A stretch of 64,000 nt of DNA from Antitrichia curtipendula (Eukaryota; Streptophyta; Bryopsida; Hypnales; Leucodontaceae). A program made the position numbers and the translations under genes. The notes beneath the pieces were generated by a model, which ran no database searches, was not told the origin of the DNA, and saw nothing but the letters and a program-made list of their open reading frames with translations. The first letter of the stretch is position 1. Each line of letters starts with the position of its first letter. Below are positions 24,346 through 37,768 of the stretch, piece by piece. The stretch covers positions 8,618,001-8,682,000 of the forward strand of contig OX579637.1 in the NCBI GenBank assembly GCA_951230915.1, written 5' to 3'.

Positions 24346-24554
24346 ACTTTTGCCTTCCCCCTTGTCCCACGCAAGAAAGAGCGGAGAGCTTGGTGGTTTA
24401 GCCTCCATTGGCTCCTTTCCAAGAGAAGGTAAGAGTGTGATTTGGAGGGCCTACTTGTTGCCTTTTTTTTTTAGCCTTCGTGTATATACATTTGGCAAAT
24501 TGTACTTTGCATTGAGGATTAAAAACTCCAATTTATAATCGTGATTTCATCACA

Positions 24555-25229
24555 ATGCCGAGACCGAAGAAGGTTGCAAAGGACAAACGGGTGGTGCCTG
24601 ACATTAATTCAAGTAGATACATTCCTTCTCATGCTTGCAAAGCATTTCTCATTGAGTGCATTGTCAAATTTTATAAGTCGGAAACCATTGTGTTGCTCAA
24701 TAACAAATATGTGAGGTATCAGGAGGAGTGCCTCGAGAAATTCAAGGGAGATATGGCACAAAAGTTCACGGATGCCTTAAATGTTCCTCAATGGATTCAT
24801 GAAATGGAGAAGAAGGGCTTTCATTAATTTATGAGGAATGGGGTACAAGATGCATTGTAGAATGCAAAGGTGATTTCAAAAAAGGATGAGAAAGAACACT
24901 GTGTAAATGATGGCAGTTTTGAACAGGTCATTCTGAGGGTAGATTTGTTTGTTTGCCGGTGCGCTCCGTTTGCGAAGAGACGGAGTAGGCAAGGTTCAAT
25001 GGGTTGATGGAGTAGCAATGAGGGACTTGTGGAGTTGCAACATAGGCAAAGACTTCTCTTAGCACTTCCGGAAACAACAAGGGTGATTCCATAAGACGAC
25101 AAAATCCTGAGGAGTGGGTACGCAACAATTTGAAAGGTCTGACTTGAAGGATTTTGTGAGATATCCGCATTTTGGGAGTTTGCAGCAACAATATCTCATC
25201 AACAACGCTTACGATCTTAGCTTGCGAGG
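24555..25229 (+). pseudogene. Kinase-like gene copy 2, 5' part (split by transposon)
   Basis: The ATG at 24,555 opens a 90-codon frame. Its SRYIPSHACKAFLIECIVKFYKSETIVLLNNKYVRYQEECLEKF region, described here only by its ends, parallels the KYVLEARAIAVTFYKQRSS and REYVNYNEEGYHNL region of the copy at 19.84 kb. After several stops and frame changes, text such as KVQWVDGVAMRDLWSCN and FVRYPHFGSLQQQYL can be read up to 25,229. There the sequence is cut by the 17.9-kb MULE; the gene resumes at 43,131. The copy is more decayed than the first. Confidence 0.65.
25220..25229. repeat. Target-site duplication, left (GCTTGCGAGG)
   Basis: This 10-mer matches GCTCGAGAGG at 43,131-43,140 at 8 of 10 positions. 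The length equals the perfect duplication of the small family member at 180-1041. Confidence 0.65.
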
Positions 25230-25699
25230 CAAGGTTGCTAATAAGCGAGCCTGTGAGCCTATGAGCCTGTGAGTGGGAAAAAAAAATTGGAAAAAAAAGA
25301 CTTAGGGTCCTATGACCGTGGGTTAAAATTTTTTAAAGTTCCTTAAATGTGAATTTAGTTATCGGATATTTGAGGTGCTTTTATACATTTATCTTCAATG
25401 TTTCTTGCAACAATCAGATGTAAGTGGTTTTGATATAAATTACACAATGCAGAAATGTAAAGGGAATTTAAATGCGTCCATGATATATCCACTAAACGCA
25501 TTTCATGCACTTGCTCAGTCACTCTAAAAATGATATTTGCAACAATGAAGTGGACTTAATTTACATAAAAAGCTCACAATACAACAAATTGAAAGGAAAA
25601 GAAATGAGCCCAAAATATAGCCATAAAACACACAAATCCAATCATAAGAATTATGAATACAAAATAGTTTGACTCATGAGATATTTCGATCTCGTGACT

Positions 25700-28600
25700 C
25701 TAAGACGCAGTAGATTTGGTAGCGGAATCCTTAGTTGGACTAGATGACTCTAAAGAATCTCTACCCTCGGAAGCTGACCGGTCTATAAATTGTAAAACAT
25801 TCAGAGCATATGTATCTCTACATCGTTTTGGTTCAGAGCAACCAAACCCCGTATACCCCAATGCCATGTGCTCGGCATACACTGGAAGATGGAAAGGCTT
25901 CTCTGGACTAAAGAGAAGACTTTGCTTCTTCTTTGCCACCACTTCTGACATTAATCTTCCACAACTGTAGGAAGACAGAATACCATGTTAGACTTAGAAA
26001 AATTAAAATTCACTATTTTAATAAATACTACACAAATAAACAAACTTACTTATTGAATTTTGACTTCTGCGCAAACTTCTTGGGTAGCACTGTCACGGCA
26101 TCCGGATCTTGTGATGTTGCGATTGTCGGTTTACGTTGTGTTGGTGCCACAGACCAAGTAGGCTTCTTTAAGGGTTTTAGGAGGGCTTCAAAAATGGCTT
26201 TGTCCTCTTCTAAAGCCACAATGTGGCGCTCCGTGCCACAACATGCAGTGATTGATGCACCTAAAATCAACAATGCTAAAAATTATTAGATGATTAAACC
26301 ATCTTACTGAAAAGCATTTCAATACTTTCATTACTTTACATTCTAAATTCAATACTCGACTGTAGATGCGTTGCAGTCCAGAACCAAGTCTCCTTCCACG
26401 GTAGTGGCTTCCAAGAGGAGTTGAAAAAATCGTGGATCCTTCTCGCAAGCCCCTCGCTATGGTTTGGAGCCATTCATTGCCATGTCATCTTCCTTGTTGT
26501 AGTTCAACATCATATCGTTCCGTTTGATGTTAATAGCGGCATTCTTCATTGTCATCGTGCGTTTAAATGAGAATTTTGATTTGCCTTTGTCGCCAAGGTC
26601 TTTCACCATAAGGCTGATTCCAAACTTTTGTGTCTATAATCATTCAAAAAACATACACATCAAAAATGAAAAAAAAAATGTTTTATCAAATGACAACCAA
26701 TCATTCTAAAATGCTCACCGTTGTAGCAATGTCTATGGCCGATGTCAAGTGCAAATGGTTCATGCCCATCCATTCCTTGATCTTCAACATCCGATAGTCT
26801 CACACAATCTAGCAACATTATCCTACGAATCGGCTCACCATGAATGGAACACAATCATGCAACCCTTGTCTTGCAGATGCTTCCCTACCATACAAAATGC
26901 CGGTTGAAGAGCCTTGTACTCCTCGTCTGCGTTCCACGCCGGTACTGCATTTGGTGGAGAGGTTACACCCGGCACGAAAAATTCTTCTGGCAATCAAAAA
27001 GAATGAGGTCTATTCCCGCCTTCCAGTTTACCACACCCTTATACATGCAAGGCTTCTCTGTCGACACCTGCAAGTATACAATACCTCTAAAAATAAGCTA
27101 TCAACTCACACAAGCAATGCCAATCACTAAATATACAAATTTGCAAGACAAAATACAAATTAATTACCTCCTTCAAGAATTCTATCACCTCCGTGTACCA
27201 CGTTGATGACGAGGTCTCCATGTTGTCGACGAGGTCCTCAATGGAGATTTTAAGGATTAATTCCTCCGTGTTTGAATCATCGTCGTTGAGTACAATCACT
27301 TGTGTACCCTGGGTGATCTCATCCTCTGTCAAAGGAGACAAAGCCGCCTTTCTCTTTAGTACGCTCTGAGATCCAACTTGCCTTTCAAAGGCTTGGTCCA
27401 CTGTTGAAGAAACTGGAATTGAGCCACTAACCTCATCCTTCTTCTTGCCTTTTGCCTTGGCCTTCTCCTCCTTCTTCTTCTGCTTCTCCATCTCTTTTTC
27501 TGCCAACTTCACCAATCGATCTTTTTTTTTCCTTTGTTGCTAGAATCTCCTTCTCATGAGTTTCTTTCTTCTTATCAATAGCGTCCCTTCTAGCAATTGC
27601 CCTTTTCTTCTATCAATCGGTGAGGCCTACAATTCATCTACTTCCAAGTCAATAGCTCCAAGGCCTTCTAAAGATTTCCGGAGCTCCACCTCTGACGGAG
27701 GAGTGAAGGCGAGAATGAAATCTAGGTACCATCCTCCACCGCTAAAATGAGTTGTTGTAAATGTACGCAATTGATTCGGAATGTACATGCAGTCTATTGA
27801 GCTATGGTCTAGGAAGCTAGACAAGAATGGAGGCAAGTCCCCCTGTGCAATTGCACCTTTAGCTTCAAGCTCAAGTTTGAAGTACCTGTACTCCAATAGC
27901 ACGCGCTCATTAGCAATAGGATTGAAACTATAGAAGCAATAGACATAGACTCTACTATTATACTATACAATAAACAAAGGCAATGAATTATAAAAAGACC
28001 ATATGTACTAGCACAATATCGATAAATACCAAAATCTCTAGGACCCATAAAACATCACTGTAACTCAAAACATAATTAAAAATAAAAGTAGGATCAAATA
28101 TAGGGGGTCTTGATGGTACTAAATCAATTACCGTCGAATCCAACAATAGTTTTGAGGGTACCTTAGGGTACCTCCACTTTTGAGACCGTACACCATTTAA
28201 AGAGAAAACATAAATAAAACAACAATTTGAACTAAAAATCAAACATTACAATAATGAACCATGTCAATAGATTCTGAACGTCAACTTCAAAAAGACAAAT
28301 GAACATACCAAAATAGAACTCTACAAACTGCCTGTTTTGATCCATCAAAATTTGAAAAAGAATCACCCTTTTTTGAAAGAATTTGCTCCTCCAAGAGTAG
28401 AAAGGAATCCTTGATCCCAAATCTTCCTTCTCCATCCCTCAATGTAATCCGCAAGATACTCCGGCTGCTGTGGTACATTCATGTTAATCATGATTTAATC
28501 ATCCCTCACCACCCCCTCAAAGAACTCAACAGCTGCATCTTCAATCTGGAGAAAGACAACAACCATGTGAATATTTAGAATGCTATGACAAAAGTCCAGA

Positions 28601-30702
28601 AAAAAAAATCAATGTGCAATAGTTATGACATATGTGCTAATAGATAATTGTATAAACATAAAAACTTACCTCGGCATACCATACACATCTATTCAAGAAG
28701 GGCCCAAGATGCATTTCAGAAACAGGCTTGGCTGGAAACCTCCTAGCGTCACGAGATGGCATGGAGGAGTTCCACTACTTTAAAATTTTTATCTTGTGGT
28801 ATGCTGTTGTGTTGCAAGTAGCAACCATTTGCAATTTTTCCAGAATCATCTCTGGAACCTCATTACTACTCCAATGTTTCTCAACCTGTAGCAGCAAAAT
28901 AATTTAGTCCTCATCAAGCAATTGCTCTACATTCAAGATGAAATAATGAAACATTTAAAAATACAAGAATTACCTCTTCTAGATAACCAGGACCGTTAGC
29001 AAGGTTAGCCACAGCTAGTATCTTCCCCATCTTCACGCACAATTTAGCAACCTTCTCCTTAGCTCCCAATCTCATGGCATTAGCAACTCCGGGATCAGTC
29101 TTCTCTTCAATTGACGTCACCACATTGTATTTTCTCACCGCAGCATCTGTTGCAACTGCAATTTCTTGCTGCTCGAGTCCAATGGCTCAAAAATTAGTGA
29201 ATTGAAGCTGTGACCAAGTCATGAATATATACATCATAGAAAAAGACTAATGCATATATTGAACTTCTTACCCTGAAGACAAAGGATGTAAATACATCCA
29301 TTGGCATTGAATACCAACGCTTCTTTGCCGCTGGCACACCACATTGTTTCACCTCTAAAGGTCTCAACATGTCCGTTAACTTGTTGGTCGACATTAGCCC
29401 ATACTTTTGAACTCGATATAATGTGTGTACCAGGTTTGTCTTCACATGAGAGTCCTTTGTGGACCTACAATGCAATCAAACCTTCTTTAGATACCTGATA
29501 ATATCAAAGGAAGCTTAGACAACAAAGAACAAGTAATTTCAAATTCACAAGATTGGCATAGGCTCAATACTCACTTGTTAATGTTGTGCATAACTTGTAT
29601 TACCAATTCAATCCTACCCTTTGTATCAAGCACAATGCAGTCAACTGCAAAGTGCCATAGCGGATTTGCCGAATGCAGTCTAGATATATGATTCATCCAC
29701 GCCAACAACCAATGATTTCTAGCGCACACGAAGAACTTTGAGTTCTTCAAGAACTTGGACTCAGCTACAGACTCAATGTGATCATCAAAACTTTTGTTTT
29801 CGCTCTACCGCAACAACCCTCATTTGTTCATCTTGTCCTCCATGAATTCCATGCTTTCACCGGCCTTGTTAGTTGTGGACACATAGAAAACCGCTGCACC
29901 TTCTCGATACCCACGCACAAACTCTTGCTCCAACTTCTTAATATCACAATGAAGGGTTGGTCGTACCATTGACATTAAGACCAATCTGCTTAAAGGAATC
30001 CTTAGTCGAAATAGCTTCTCGGGTTCATTCGTAGCGTGGAAATAGTTGCCACAGAGTCCGCTTTCTGCAAGCAACGTTGTTCGTCTTCTAGCAACTCCTT
30101 CTCTTCATCCTCTTCAATATCTTCTTCAATGAAGTCTTCATCATCCACATATCCAATCTCCGGTTGATTGGTGTCATCAGTTCTTGGAGTCTCCGTAATC
30201 CTCTCGTCCTATGTTAACGTTAGAGATGACTCCTCCATCTGGAAATGAAATTGCAATGTACTTCATGGTTAATAGAAATTTCATAGTAGATGTCAAGAGA
30301 ATCAAAAAATGAAGCTTAATTTGACGATGCCATACAATTAAAAACTTGTGGAGCCATGATGCTAGGCTTGATAAAATGTAATACGGGACACCAACTTTTG
30401 CTATAAAAAAAGCGTACATGAATTATATCAATAACTATGTGAGGATTGGAGCTCCATCCCCAACGACTCAACATCAACACTACAATCTGAGTCAAAGCTC
30501 AGGTGTATAGAAACCACCTCATGCTTCGGTACACTAGCACTACAAGCACAGTCACAGAATTCCTCGAATTGAGGACTACAAACAGAGAGTGAAGACTCTT
30601 TTTCAGAGCTATACTTAGTGCTAGAGCTCTCGGGTGAAAATACGGATTATTTGCGCTTGCGTGTCTTCACGCCACTGAACCAACTGAGGCGTGTTTGTTC
30701 CA
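25700..30702 (-). pseudogene. Intron-rich DNA amino-methyltransferase-like gene, ParB-like N-terminal part
   Basis: Exon-like blocks with GT-AG borders run from MEQTRLSWFSG (30,702) to the stop at 25,700. Near 29,700 the text reads FFVCARNHWLLAWMNHI then FAVDCIVLDTKGR, which resembles a ParB-type NHR-x-x-AW core. Near 29,400 are LVHTLYRVQKYG and CGVPAAKKRWYSM; a Lys/Glu-rich coiled segment lies at 27.45 kb. At 27,070-26,860 (one frameshift) come VNWKAGIDLILFD, a CQK in place of the expected PP, FFVPGVTSPP and GCMIVFHSW. At 26,430-26,230 come DPRFFQLLLEATT, GDLVLDCNAST, a splice junction, GASITAC and RHIVALEEDKAIFEALL. Motif IV before motif I is the beta-class order of N4/N6 methylases. Several stops are present; it was probably functional once. 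Confidence 0.6.
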
Positions 30703-32820
30703 TGTAATTACATGCTCGATCTTAGGCATCTAGAATAGCATCAAGCAGACTTACCAAGTGTGAGCTCCCAATTTGTCACTCGGGACTCGTAGAATTATTT
30801 TTTTGGAAATTTGCAATTTAAAGTTAAGAAAAATATACAAAAAGCCATAAAAAGAGTGTAGAACCAAAAGGGCTGAATCCCACCATGAATGTGGCAATTC
30901 ATGGCTAAGTCGGTCCGAGGGATCCACAACGAGGCCACTAGGTTGGGTCCTAGAGTTAGGTTTAGAAATTTCCCAAACCCCGATTGTTAGTATGCAGGAG
31001 CCACTGACGCAAGACCGGGCCTGTGAAGGAATTTACAGCCCAAGGATGGTGTTCTAGGATAAATCCCATGCCAGGAGTCCAACGACAAAATCAATTCGCT
31101 AAGATTCCTCTATCTGCAAAAGATTCCCGCACCATCGATAAATTCAAGGAGATGGCCAATTCATCTCCACTGACCAATTGTGCCAGGTATGGAAATGCAC
31201 CTGCACATCTTTCATGTGACCCCATGAGAGGTCCTGTGAAAAATCCCGTCATCTTCCGATTTGCAGAAGAACCTTTTGCGGGTGGTCAACCCTAGTAACC
31301 TCCAACGGGAATTTCATGGAAATTACCCAGGTTGCCAGAAAATCTCACTAAAAATTAGACTAGCTTGTTTTATGTTAATAATGCGCTCCGTGAAGTTTCG
31401 CGACATTCCGATAGCAGCAAGTACCCGAACCGGCGAGATTCCTCAAGAATTAATCACGTGGCGGGGTCCCCGACGCGTTGACCGGCATCCCGGGACCAGA
31501 CGATGATGAAACGAAGGCAACCAAGAGTCTTTTCCGACTCCCTCACACCTACCGGAGACCCTAAGCTATTTACATTTCTCAAAATAGGAAACCCCCAAGA
31601 TCTAGGATTTTACCACGGATTAGTTTTTAAACTAAATTAGCCTACAATGGTTTTTTGTCCTCGGTACCGGGGGTAAGGGGGTCTTAGACTAAACACGGCA
31701 ATCTGAAGCCAATGGCGCAATCCGTTTGACGATTGGAGTAAATCTCCAAAAGTTAGGAGGTTGGTCCAGCGTAGATAGGTAAAAGTAGTTTTTTAGGGAT
31801 TAGGATGAAAATCTTTGAAGATGAGGATGAAAATCCAAGTTGATAAGGTTACTTTAGAGCTCTTGAGGGGGAGGTGGGGCCTTGGAAAATTATTTAAGGT
31901 CCCCATTTTTCTCTCTTGAACACCCCCAATTCTTGTTTTAGGTCCGTGGGTCCAACTTATGTTGGGATTTTTGGCGTTTTAGCCAAAAAACCTCTACGGT
32001 GTTTTTCGAGCTCTTTTTGAGCTCCATTGTTGTTGGAATTCAAGCTTTGAAGGTCCTTGGGGGTCCTTCTATCTTGCCTTGTACACACTTTGTGTGTGTT
32101 TGTGTATACTCTTGTTGTTATTCGGAAGTCTTTCTATCTTTGGTGTATCCTTGTGAACTAACTTGTTTGTTGAGAATCTTTTGTCATTGTACTAACCCTA
32201 AAGCAACCCCCCACCATACCTTGGCGATGCCGCTTTGGGGGGCCTTTAGTATGTGAAGCGTTGCCATTAAGTATTCTTACCTTGTTTGTACGATTGCCTT
32301 GGATGTGAGCCCTAACCATAGTTACCTTTTCCATTGTTGTTGTAAGTGGACCCCACCTTCCGAGAGGCGGTGAAGCTTTGAACTCGTAGCTTATCCTAGT
32401 TTTAGAGTGTGTGTCAAAAACAGGCCCTAGACGGCGGAGCTTTGAACCTTGGAACCTCACAAGTCTTAGAGTTGGTGTCAAAGCCAAACTACGGCGAAGC
32501 TTTGAACCCCCGTATATTGTAAGCTTTAAAGTTTAGTTCCCAAGACCTTCTTGGGAAATCCCAAAGTTTAGCCCCCAAGAGTAGCATTAGGTTGTAGAGA
32601 AGTGAAGAAAAGAGCCCGTCACGCATAGTTTTGTTTTAGTGGTGATTAAAGATTCTAGTCCACCCCCGCTACGGCAAAGCTTCGACCTTGAACCATCTGG
32701 TTTAAAAATTGTGTTAAGTGGGTTCCCATACGGGAACCCGAAAAAAATAGATTTTTAGAGAAAACGTCAAAACCAGCCCAAGGGACCAGCCAGTCAAGGA
32801 CCAGCCAGTCGGGACCAGCC

Positions 32821-32990
32821 AGTGATGGCAGCAAGGAGGGTCGCTGGGGGGGTCGCTGAGTGAGTTCAGATCGCTGGGGAGGGTCGCTGAGTGAGTCTAG
32901 GTCGCTGGGGAGGGTCGCTGAGTGAGTCCAGGTCGTTGAGGAGGGTCGTTGAGTGAGTCCAGGGAGCTGGGGGTTGCTGAGTGTGTCCAG
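32821..32990. repeat. 31-bp minisatellite (GTCGCTGAGTGAGT), ~4-5 copies
   Basis: GTCGCTGAGTGAGT or variants begin at 32,852, 32,883, 32,914 and 32,945, an exact 31-bp period. A fifth degenerate copy lies near 32,974. Open frames here are by-products of the repeat. Confidence 0.85.
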
Positions 32991-33855
32991 GGGAGTCGGG
33001 AATCCAGAGAGTCGGGAGTCGGGACCTGGGTGAGTCCAAAGGAGTCGGGAATCTAGGGGAGTCGAGAGAAAAAAAAAAACCTTGGACAAAAGAAAATCAG
33101 GTCCTACAAAAGTCATATGCTAAATGACTTAGAATTAGAGTCCGGGTGGGGAGTAGTGTTCGGTTTTAAACAAGAAACCGGACAAAGTAGCGGTCGAGAG
33201 AAGAAAGGAATAGGAAATGGGGTCTAGTCCTGGCTAAGCTCCATGTGAAAAAAATCATACATACCAAAAACCTGCAAAACCACTCCAAGATGAAAGAAGG
33301 AGGAAAGGGAGGAATGGTTATATGGGCAACTTAGATGAGAGTGACAATAAATAGTGACCTAGGTTTAGCTAAGTAGGTGTTAGGAGGAAAATCTCGAGAA
33401 TTTGTAGTGACCATTAGGAGGCGGATTAGGATGACACAAAGACGAGGTAGTCTAAGAGGGTAGAGAGACATTAAAACCTCCTTGGGGTTTGAATCTATAG
33501 TTGTAAGACATCCATAAAGTTTAGGTAGTGTAGAAAGATAGGAAGGGAAAGAAAAGGAGAGAGAAAAGAGAAGGAAGGAAGAAAGGGAAGAGAAGGTTTA
33601 GATTGTACGAGACCGACTTCTCGAAACATAAGCGGTGGATTTGGGAAAGATTTCTACAATCTAAAGGCCACCATGGAGTATGGAAATATACGCACGGATG
33701 CGGACGAGCATATTTTTGACACCGGTAGTGACGAGGTGAGTTTTTGAATCAATACTTGGTGTTTTCTCCTCATTAGCATTGATTTCCTTAATTAGCCCTT
33801 TTCACGTGAATAGTAAACCACGATAAGGAAAGGAAAGAAAAATTAGAAATAGAGG

Positions 33856-34110
33856 TTAAAAGTTTAGAGTTAAATATTAGGAGTAAAAATTTTCAGTTAA
33901 ATTTAGGAGTTAAATTTAGAGTTAAATTTAAGAGTAAAAATTTAGAGTTAAAAGTTAGGAGTACAAATTTAGAGTTAAATTTAGGAGTAAAAATTTGGAG
34001 TTAAATTTAGGAGTAAATTTTAGAGTTAAAATTAGGAATAAATTTTGGAGTTAAAATTAGGAGTAAATTTTGGAGTTAAAATTAGGGATAAAACTTCGAG
34101 TAAAATTTAG
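33856..34110. repeat. Degenerate GAGTTAAA/GGAGTAAA tandem repeat
   Basis: Alternating TTAGGAGTAAA and TTAGAGTTAAA words recur every 12-25 bp for about 250 bp. This is simple slippage-type repeat. Confidence 0.8.
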
Positions 34111-34554
34111 GAGTAAAAATCTAGAGTTAAATAGTAGGAATGAACATTTAGAATTACTTTGGAATAAAAAACCGAGGGTAAAAGTCAAACCATAGAATCA
34201 AAAGCGGAAGGAAAAGTTAGAGTTAGCATTCGGGAGTCAAAATCTAGAGTTGTATTTAGAAGTTGGAAATTAGAGGAAGAATTAAGCTTAGGATTAACCG
34301 CAGGGTTAAAACTTCCGAGAGAAGTGTCAACCCTCCAAAAATAGTCTTCGACACTCATGGAAGGAACGTAAGGGTTCCCCGCTCACGTAGTTAGGGACGT
34401 TAGAAATGACGCCAACTACCCAGCCAATCCTATACATAGGATAGACAATTAGGGAGTTAGAAATTACCAATCACCTTTGCTCATCACAGTCAGCTTGTTA
34501 GTTACCCATGCATTTCTAGTAATATTCGCTGCCATCCACGACACTCAGAAAACA

Positions 34555-37500
34555 TTAGCACAAAAAAGATCCATTGCTTGGAAGACACAGTGGACCGCGC
34601 TCACGACACCCCCATATATTTAAAAGGTGGATAAAGGCATAGAACCTGGTCGGTGTTCGCCCGATTATCGTGGGTGGGTAATCTTGCGCCCACACCAAGT
34701 CCTCTTTTGCAGCTTTGTCAAGCGATTTCTCATTGGAGATTTCCGTAGTAATTTCTGCTGGAGTCGTTGGATTTGGTGGCCCAACCTTGTCACCTTCAAT
34801 TGTGGTGGCTGCAGCTTGGCCTGAAACATTTCCTTGCAGATGCATCTAAAATGAACCAGGACAACATGTTAACAATCAATTTGGGCATCTAATCAACACT
34901 AAGTAGGGCCATCGCGAATGGTCACGCAAGTCGGGAGTGGTCACGGATCGGGACACGCCACGCATTGTGAGGGCCAACTCCAGGGTGGCTACGACGCTGC
35001 CTAAGGAGGAGAAATTGGACACTAAGCAAAAAATTAAAGTCCTCGCGGGCCGCACGCAACAAGAAGCACCATGCATCCGGACCCGCCACTCAAGTCAGGA
35101 AGCGCCAAGTCGGGATGCGCCACTCAAGTCAAGACGCACCACGCATTGGGACGTGCCAGCAATTCGGGACGTGCCACGCATCCGGACGCGCTACGCATCG
35201 AGAGGGCCAACTCCAGGGTGGCCGCAACGCTGCATAAGGAGGGCAAACCCGGTACTGAGGGAAAAGAAAGTTGTCTTGGGCCTCCCATCTACGATATCGG
35301 AAGACCAAACCAGCGAGCAGCGTGCCTCGCAACTTGATAAGTTGATGGATTACGTGCCACGCATCACGATGCTTGCCCAAGGCGGTGACGTTAGAAGCCC
35401 ATGGCGCTCGCTACGCACCCACAAATGCTGCCTGCTACAGGTGCTGACAAACAAGGTGGTGACGAGGGTCACGGTCGCTGAGTACCAAATATCGGGGGCC
35501 CTTTTGAATTCTATTTGGAGACCTTCTGGTCTGACAGCCCAATCTCTATTTCCAGCTAGACCCCCTTGATTTAGTGCACATACAAAGTTGGAGGCACCGG
35601 GGTCAATCACTACATGCGAGTCATTGGCACCGATTTTGGATTTCCGCCAGTGAAGTGCTTCATCCACAACGACAGAAGTTTATCAAACCCGGGTATAGAT
35701 CAAGAAGTCCTTGGGTGTTGTCACCAAATTCTTTTTTGATATCAGATGGAATTCACGAACTAAGCTAGTGAGGACCATTTACTTTGTAAACTAAACCATT
35801 TGAAAGAACCATCAACCTCAAACACAAAACTTTCAATTGGAGAGGACCATTTTCCAAATGAGAGGACCAATTTCGGGGGTCCCAACCTTGTCAAGAATGG
35901 AACTATTGGATCTGACGCATTAGGAAGTGCAGTCCGCTTGACCCCCATGAACTAGTGCACGCTCGGAACAATCACAAGAAGTGAAGAGGAGATGGATGGA
36001 GAATACCTTGGGGTCCGCGGCTGCTCTTCGCTGCGGGGAGATGGATCGTGGCGACCGCTGGTGCGACTGCCCAACATGCATGCTCCCCTCCCCTCTCGCG
36101 TTGTTCCTAGTCGTCATCTTTATCGGAGGATCGATACCTTCCACTTGTTGGTCCTGACCACGCGCAACTCCAAATCATTCCTTAAGTAATCGAGAAGATA
36201 AGTTTGGAAATCCCATGAAATGAGGACTCGGGCTGCGTCTACGATGGTTTCAAAATTCCCCGCCAAAGGGTGCGGTGATCTCCCTGCCTGGCTATAATTT
36301 CCGCAGCTTTCAAGTTAATCAAGCCAATGTTGCTGCAATCATCGGCGCTCAGTCTAGCACTTTCCTGATAAATTGTAATGCTTAATTTTTAATCCCTGCT
36401 AATAATCAAAATCTGGCCCTACTATGCTCGGAATTCACAACTGGAATTGTTTGTTTTAGAACCTCGGGAATATATTTTCGTATCGGAAAAAATTTGGTCT
36501 TGCATCCGTATTCGCAAGGAATGACTTCAATAAAATTAATCTTCTGAAGTCTCGGAGTTATTTTTTTAACAAAAGAAGAATCAGCCTTCAATTGATTGGA
36601 GAAGGGCTTAACAGACAACATAGAGATTTTTTAACTTGTTGTGCGGAAAATCCCTCGGGTGCGACTTAAATTTGGGACCAAATCTCTCAACATATACTGT
36701 CTATGATTATAACTATGTGAATCTTTTGGATATGGATTCATTAATTTCATATGAGATTCAAAATTATCACTCCCTACATATTGTACCATGAACAAATATA
36801 GGATGACTTGGCTAAATATTCTACCACATAAATAGCATAACCAAGGATTTTTAATTATAGTATTCAAATTTACTACTCATATCAGAACTTTCTAAACCTA
36901 TTCAAATGCATAATGCAAAACTAGGATGACTTGACTACTACTGGACAATTACAGAAAAAGCATTACTTTGAAATAATCATGTCTACTCGAAGTATTCAAG
37001 CTTGGAACTAATGTGTTCCATAAACACACTTGACTCAACTTAGACGTACTTGTGTCGCACTATCAAATAAAGTCTACAAACCCTTTTATATGACTAACAT
37101 CCAAAGCACTGAATTAATTTCAGTTAGAAAAGTGCCTCACAACTAAAAAGACGAACGACTTGCTCTAATGCATAGAACATAGTATTCTGAAGACAACTTG
37201 CCGTTGCCTCTTGCAAAGTTATAAATCATAATTAAATGAAGTGAAAATGCAGTTTAGAGATGCTTACATCAATGTTGATATGGTCGCTTTTTGGAAGTTG
37301 CTTGCATCTCGTGTCATCGGACATTTTTTCTATGGCATCCAAGCTTTGCATGACAAAATCTCCATCTCCGCTGGTACTTCCTGCTTGGCCGATAAATAAG
37401 GACTTCCGGAGGTTGCCAACTGCCTCATTACTTGTCTTAGAAACTAGTTTCCTTCCCTTCATCCTTGCTCTCCTCATTGCCTTCGAAGAAGAAAATAACA

Positions 37501-37618
37501 ACTTAGACCTCCTTCTCCTCTGAGTGTGACTTGAAATAACAACAAGAGAGCTCTGGTTCTCTACGGGCATGAAGTGAAGTAAAACTATGCGGACGCTTCC
37601 TCTCTCAACTACAATCAA
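34555..37618 (-). other. Possible upstream exons of the minus-strand gene
   Basis: Exon-like minus-strand blocks are seen at 37,618-37,265 (basic, RRARMKGRKL; ends HINID before GTAAGC), 36,144-35,990, 35,948-35,760 (MGVKRTALPN, FVFEVDGSFKW), 35,667-35,460 (ANDSHVVIDPGAS) and 34,845-34,700. They have better codon-like continuity than random frames but no recognised domain. They may be 5' exons of the methylase-like gene, separated from it by the insertions at 30.8-34.5 kb, or a different cargo gene. Confidence 0.3.
34920..35230. repeat. GC-rich CCACGCAT/GGGACGCGCC repeats
   Basis: Words such as CGGGACACGCCACGCATT, CGGGATGCGCCACTCAAG and CGGACGCGCTACGCATC recur at irregular 20-40 bp spacing. 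The phrase GAGGGCCAACTCCAGGGTGG occurs twice (34,969 and 35,201), showing a 232-bp duplication. Confidence 0.7.
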
Positions 37619-37768
37619 ACATCCCTAATTCATGTGATACAAATGGCTCTTGGGAGAGGAACTCCACCATTTTGAAAGAGAACAAATCCATCGAGTAATG
37701 ATGAAAAAAAGGTGGATGGATGACATCTATCGCACTCATTAGTGGATGGATGATTTTTGTTGCATTCA

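Larger units (their letters stand above)
30760..34550. other. Non-coding nested DNA inside the MULE, several minisatellites
   Basis: No transposase or polymerase is recognisable. The stretch is less AT-rich than its flanks. It holds four spaced GGCGAAGCTTTGAACC-like repeats (32,355-32,690), 31-bp repeats, a purine-rich tract (33.54-33.60 kb) and GAGTTAAA repeats. A possible short exon begins ATGGAGTATGGAAATATACG (33,674) and ends at GACGAG before GTGAGT. I suspect one or more nested elements but found no end pair. Confidence 0.4.

Noticed and set aside
31023..31506. Two plus-strand ORFs (90 and 81 codons) as a protein gene
   Set aside because: Composition and frame breaks look random. The sequence is part of a repeat-bearing non-coding stretch and no domain is recognisable.
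32655..33116. 153-codon minus-strand ORF
   Set aside because: It is mostly translation of a 31-bp minisatellite, giving Leu/Ser/Asp/Pro repeats.
30760..34550. LTR retrotransposon starting at TGTGAGCTCCC (30,759)
   Set aside because: No matching second terminal repeat, primer-binding site or polymerase domain could be found.
35350..35667. Aspartic protease of a retroelement (VIDPGAS)
   Set aside because: The expected D-S/T-G-A-S/T motif is absent (DPGAS), and no neighbouring gag or polymerase supports it.
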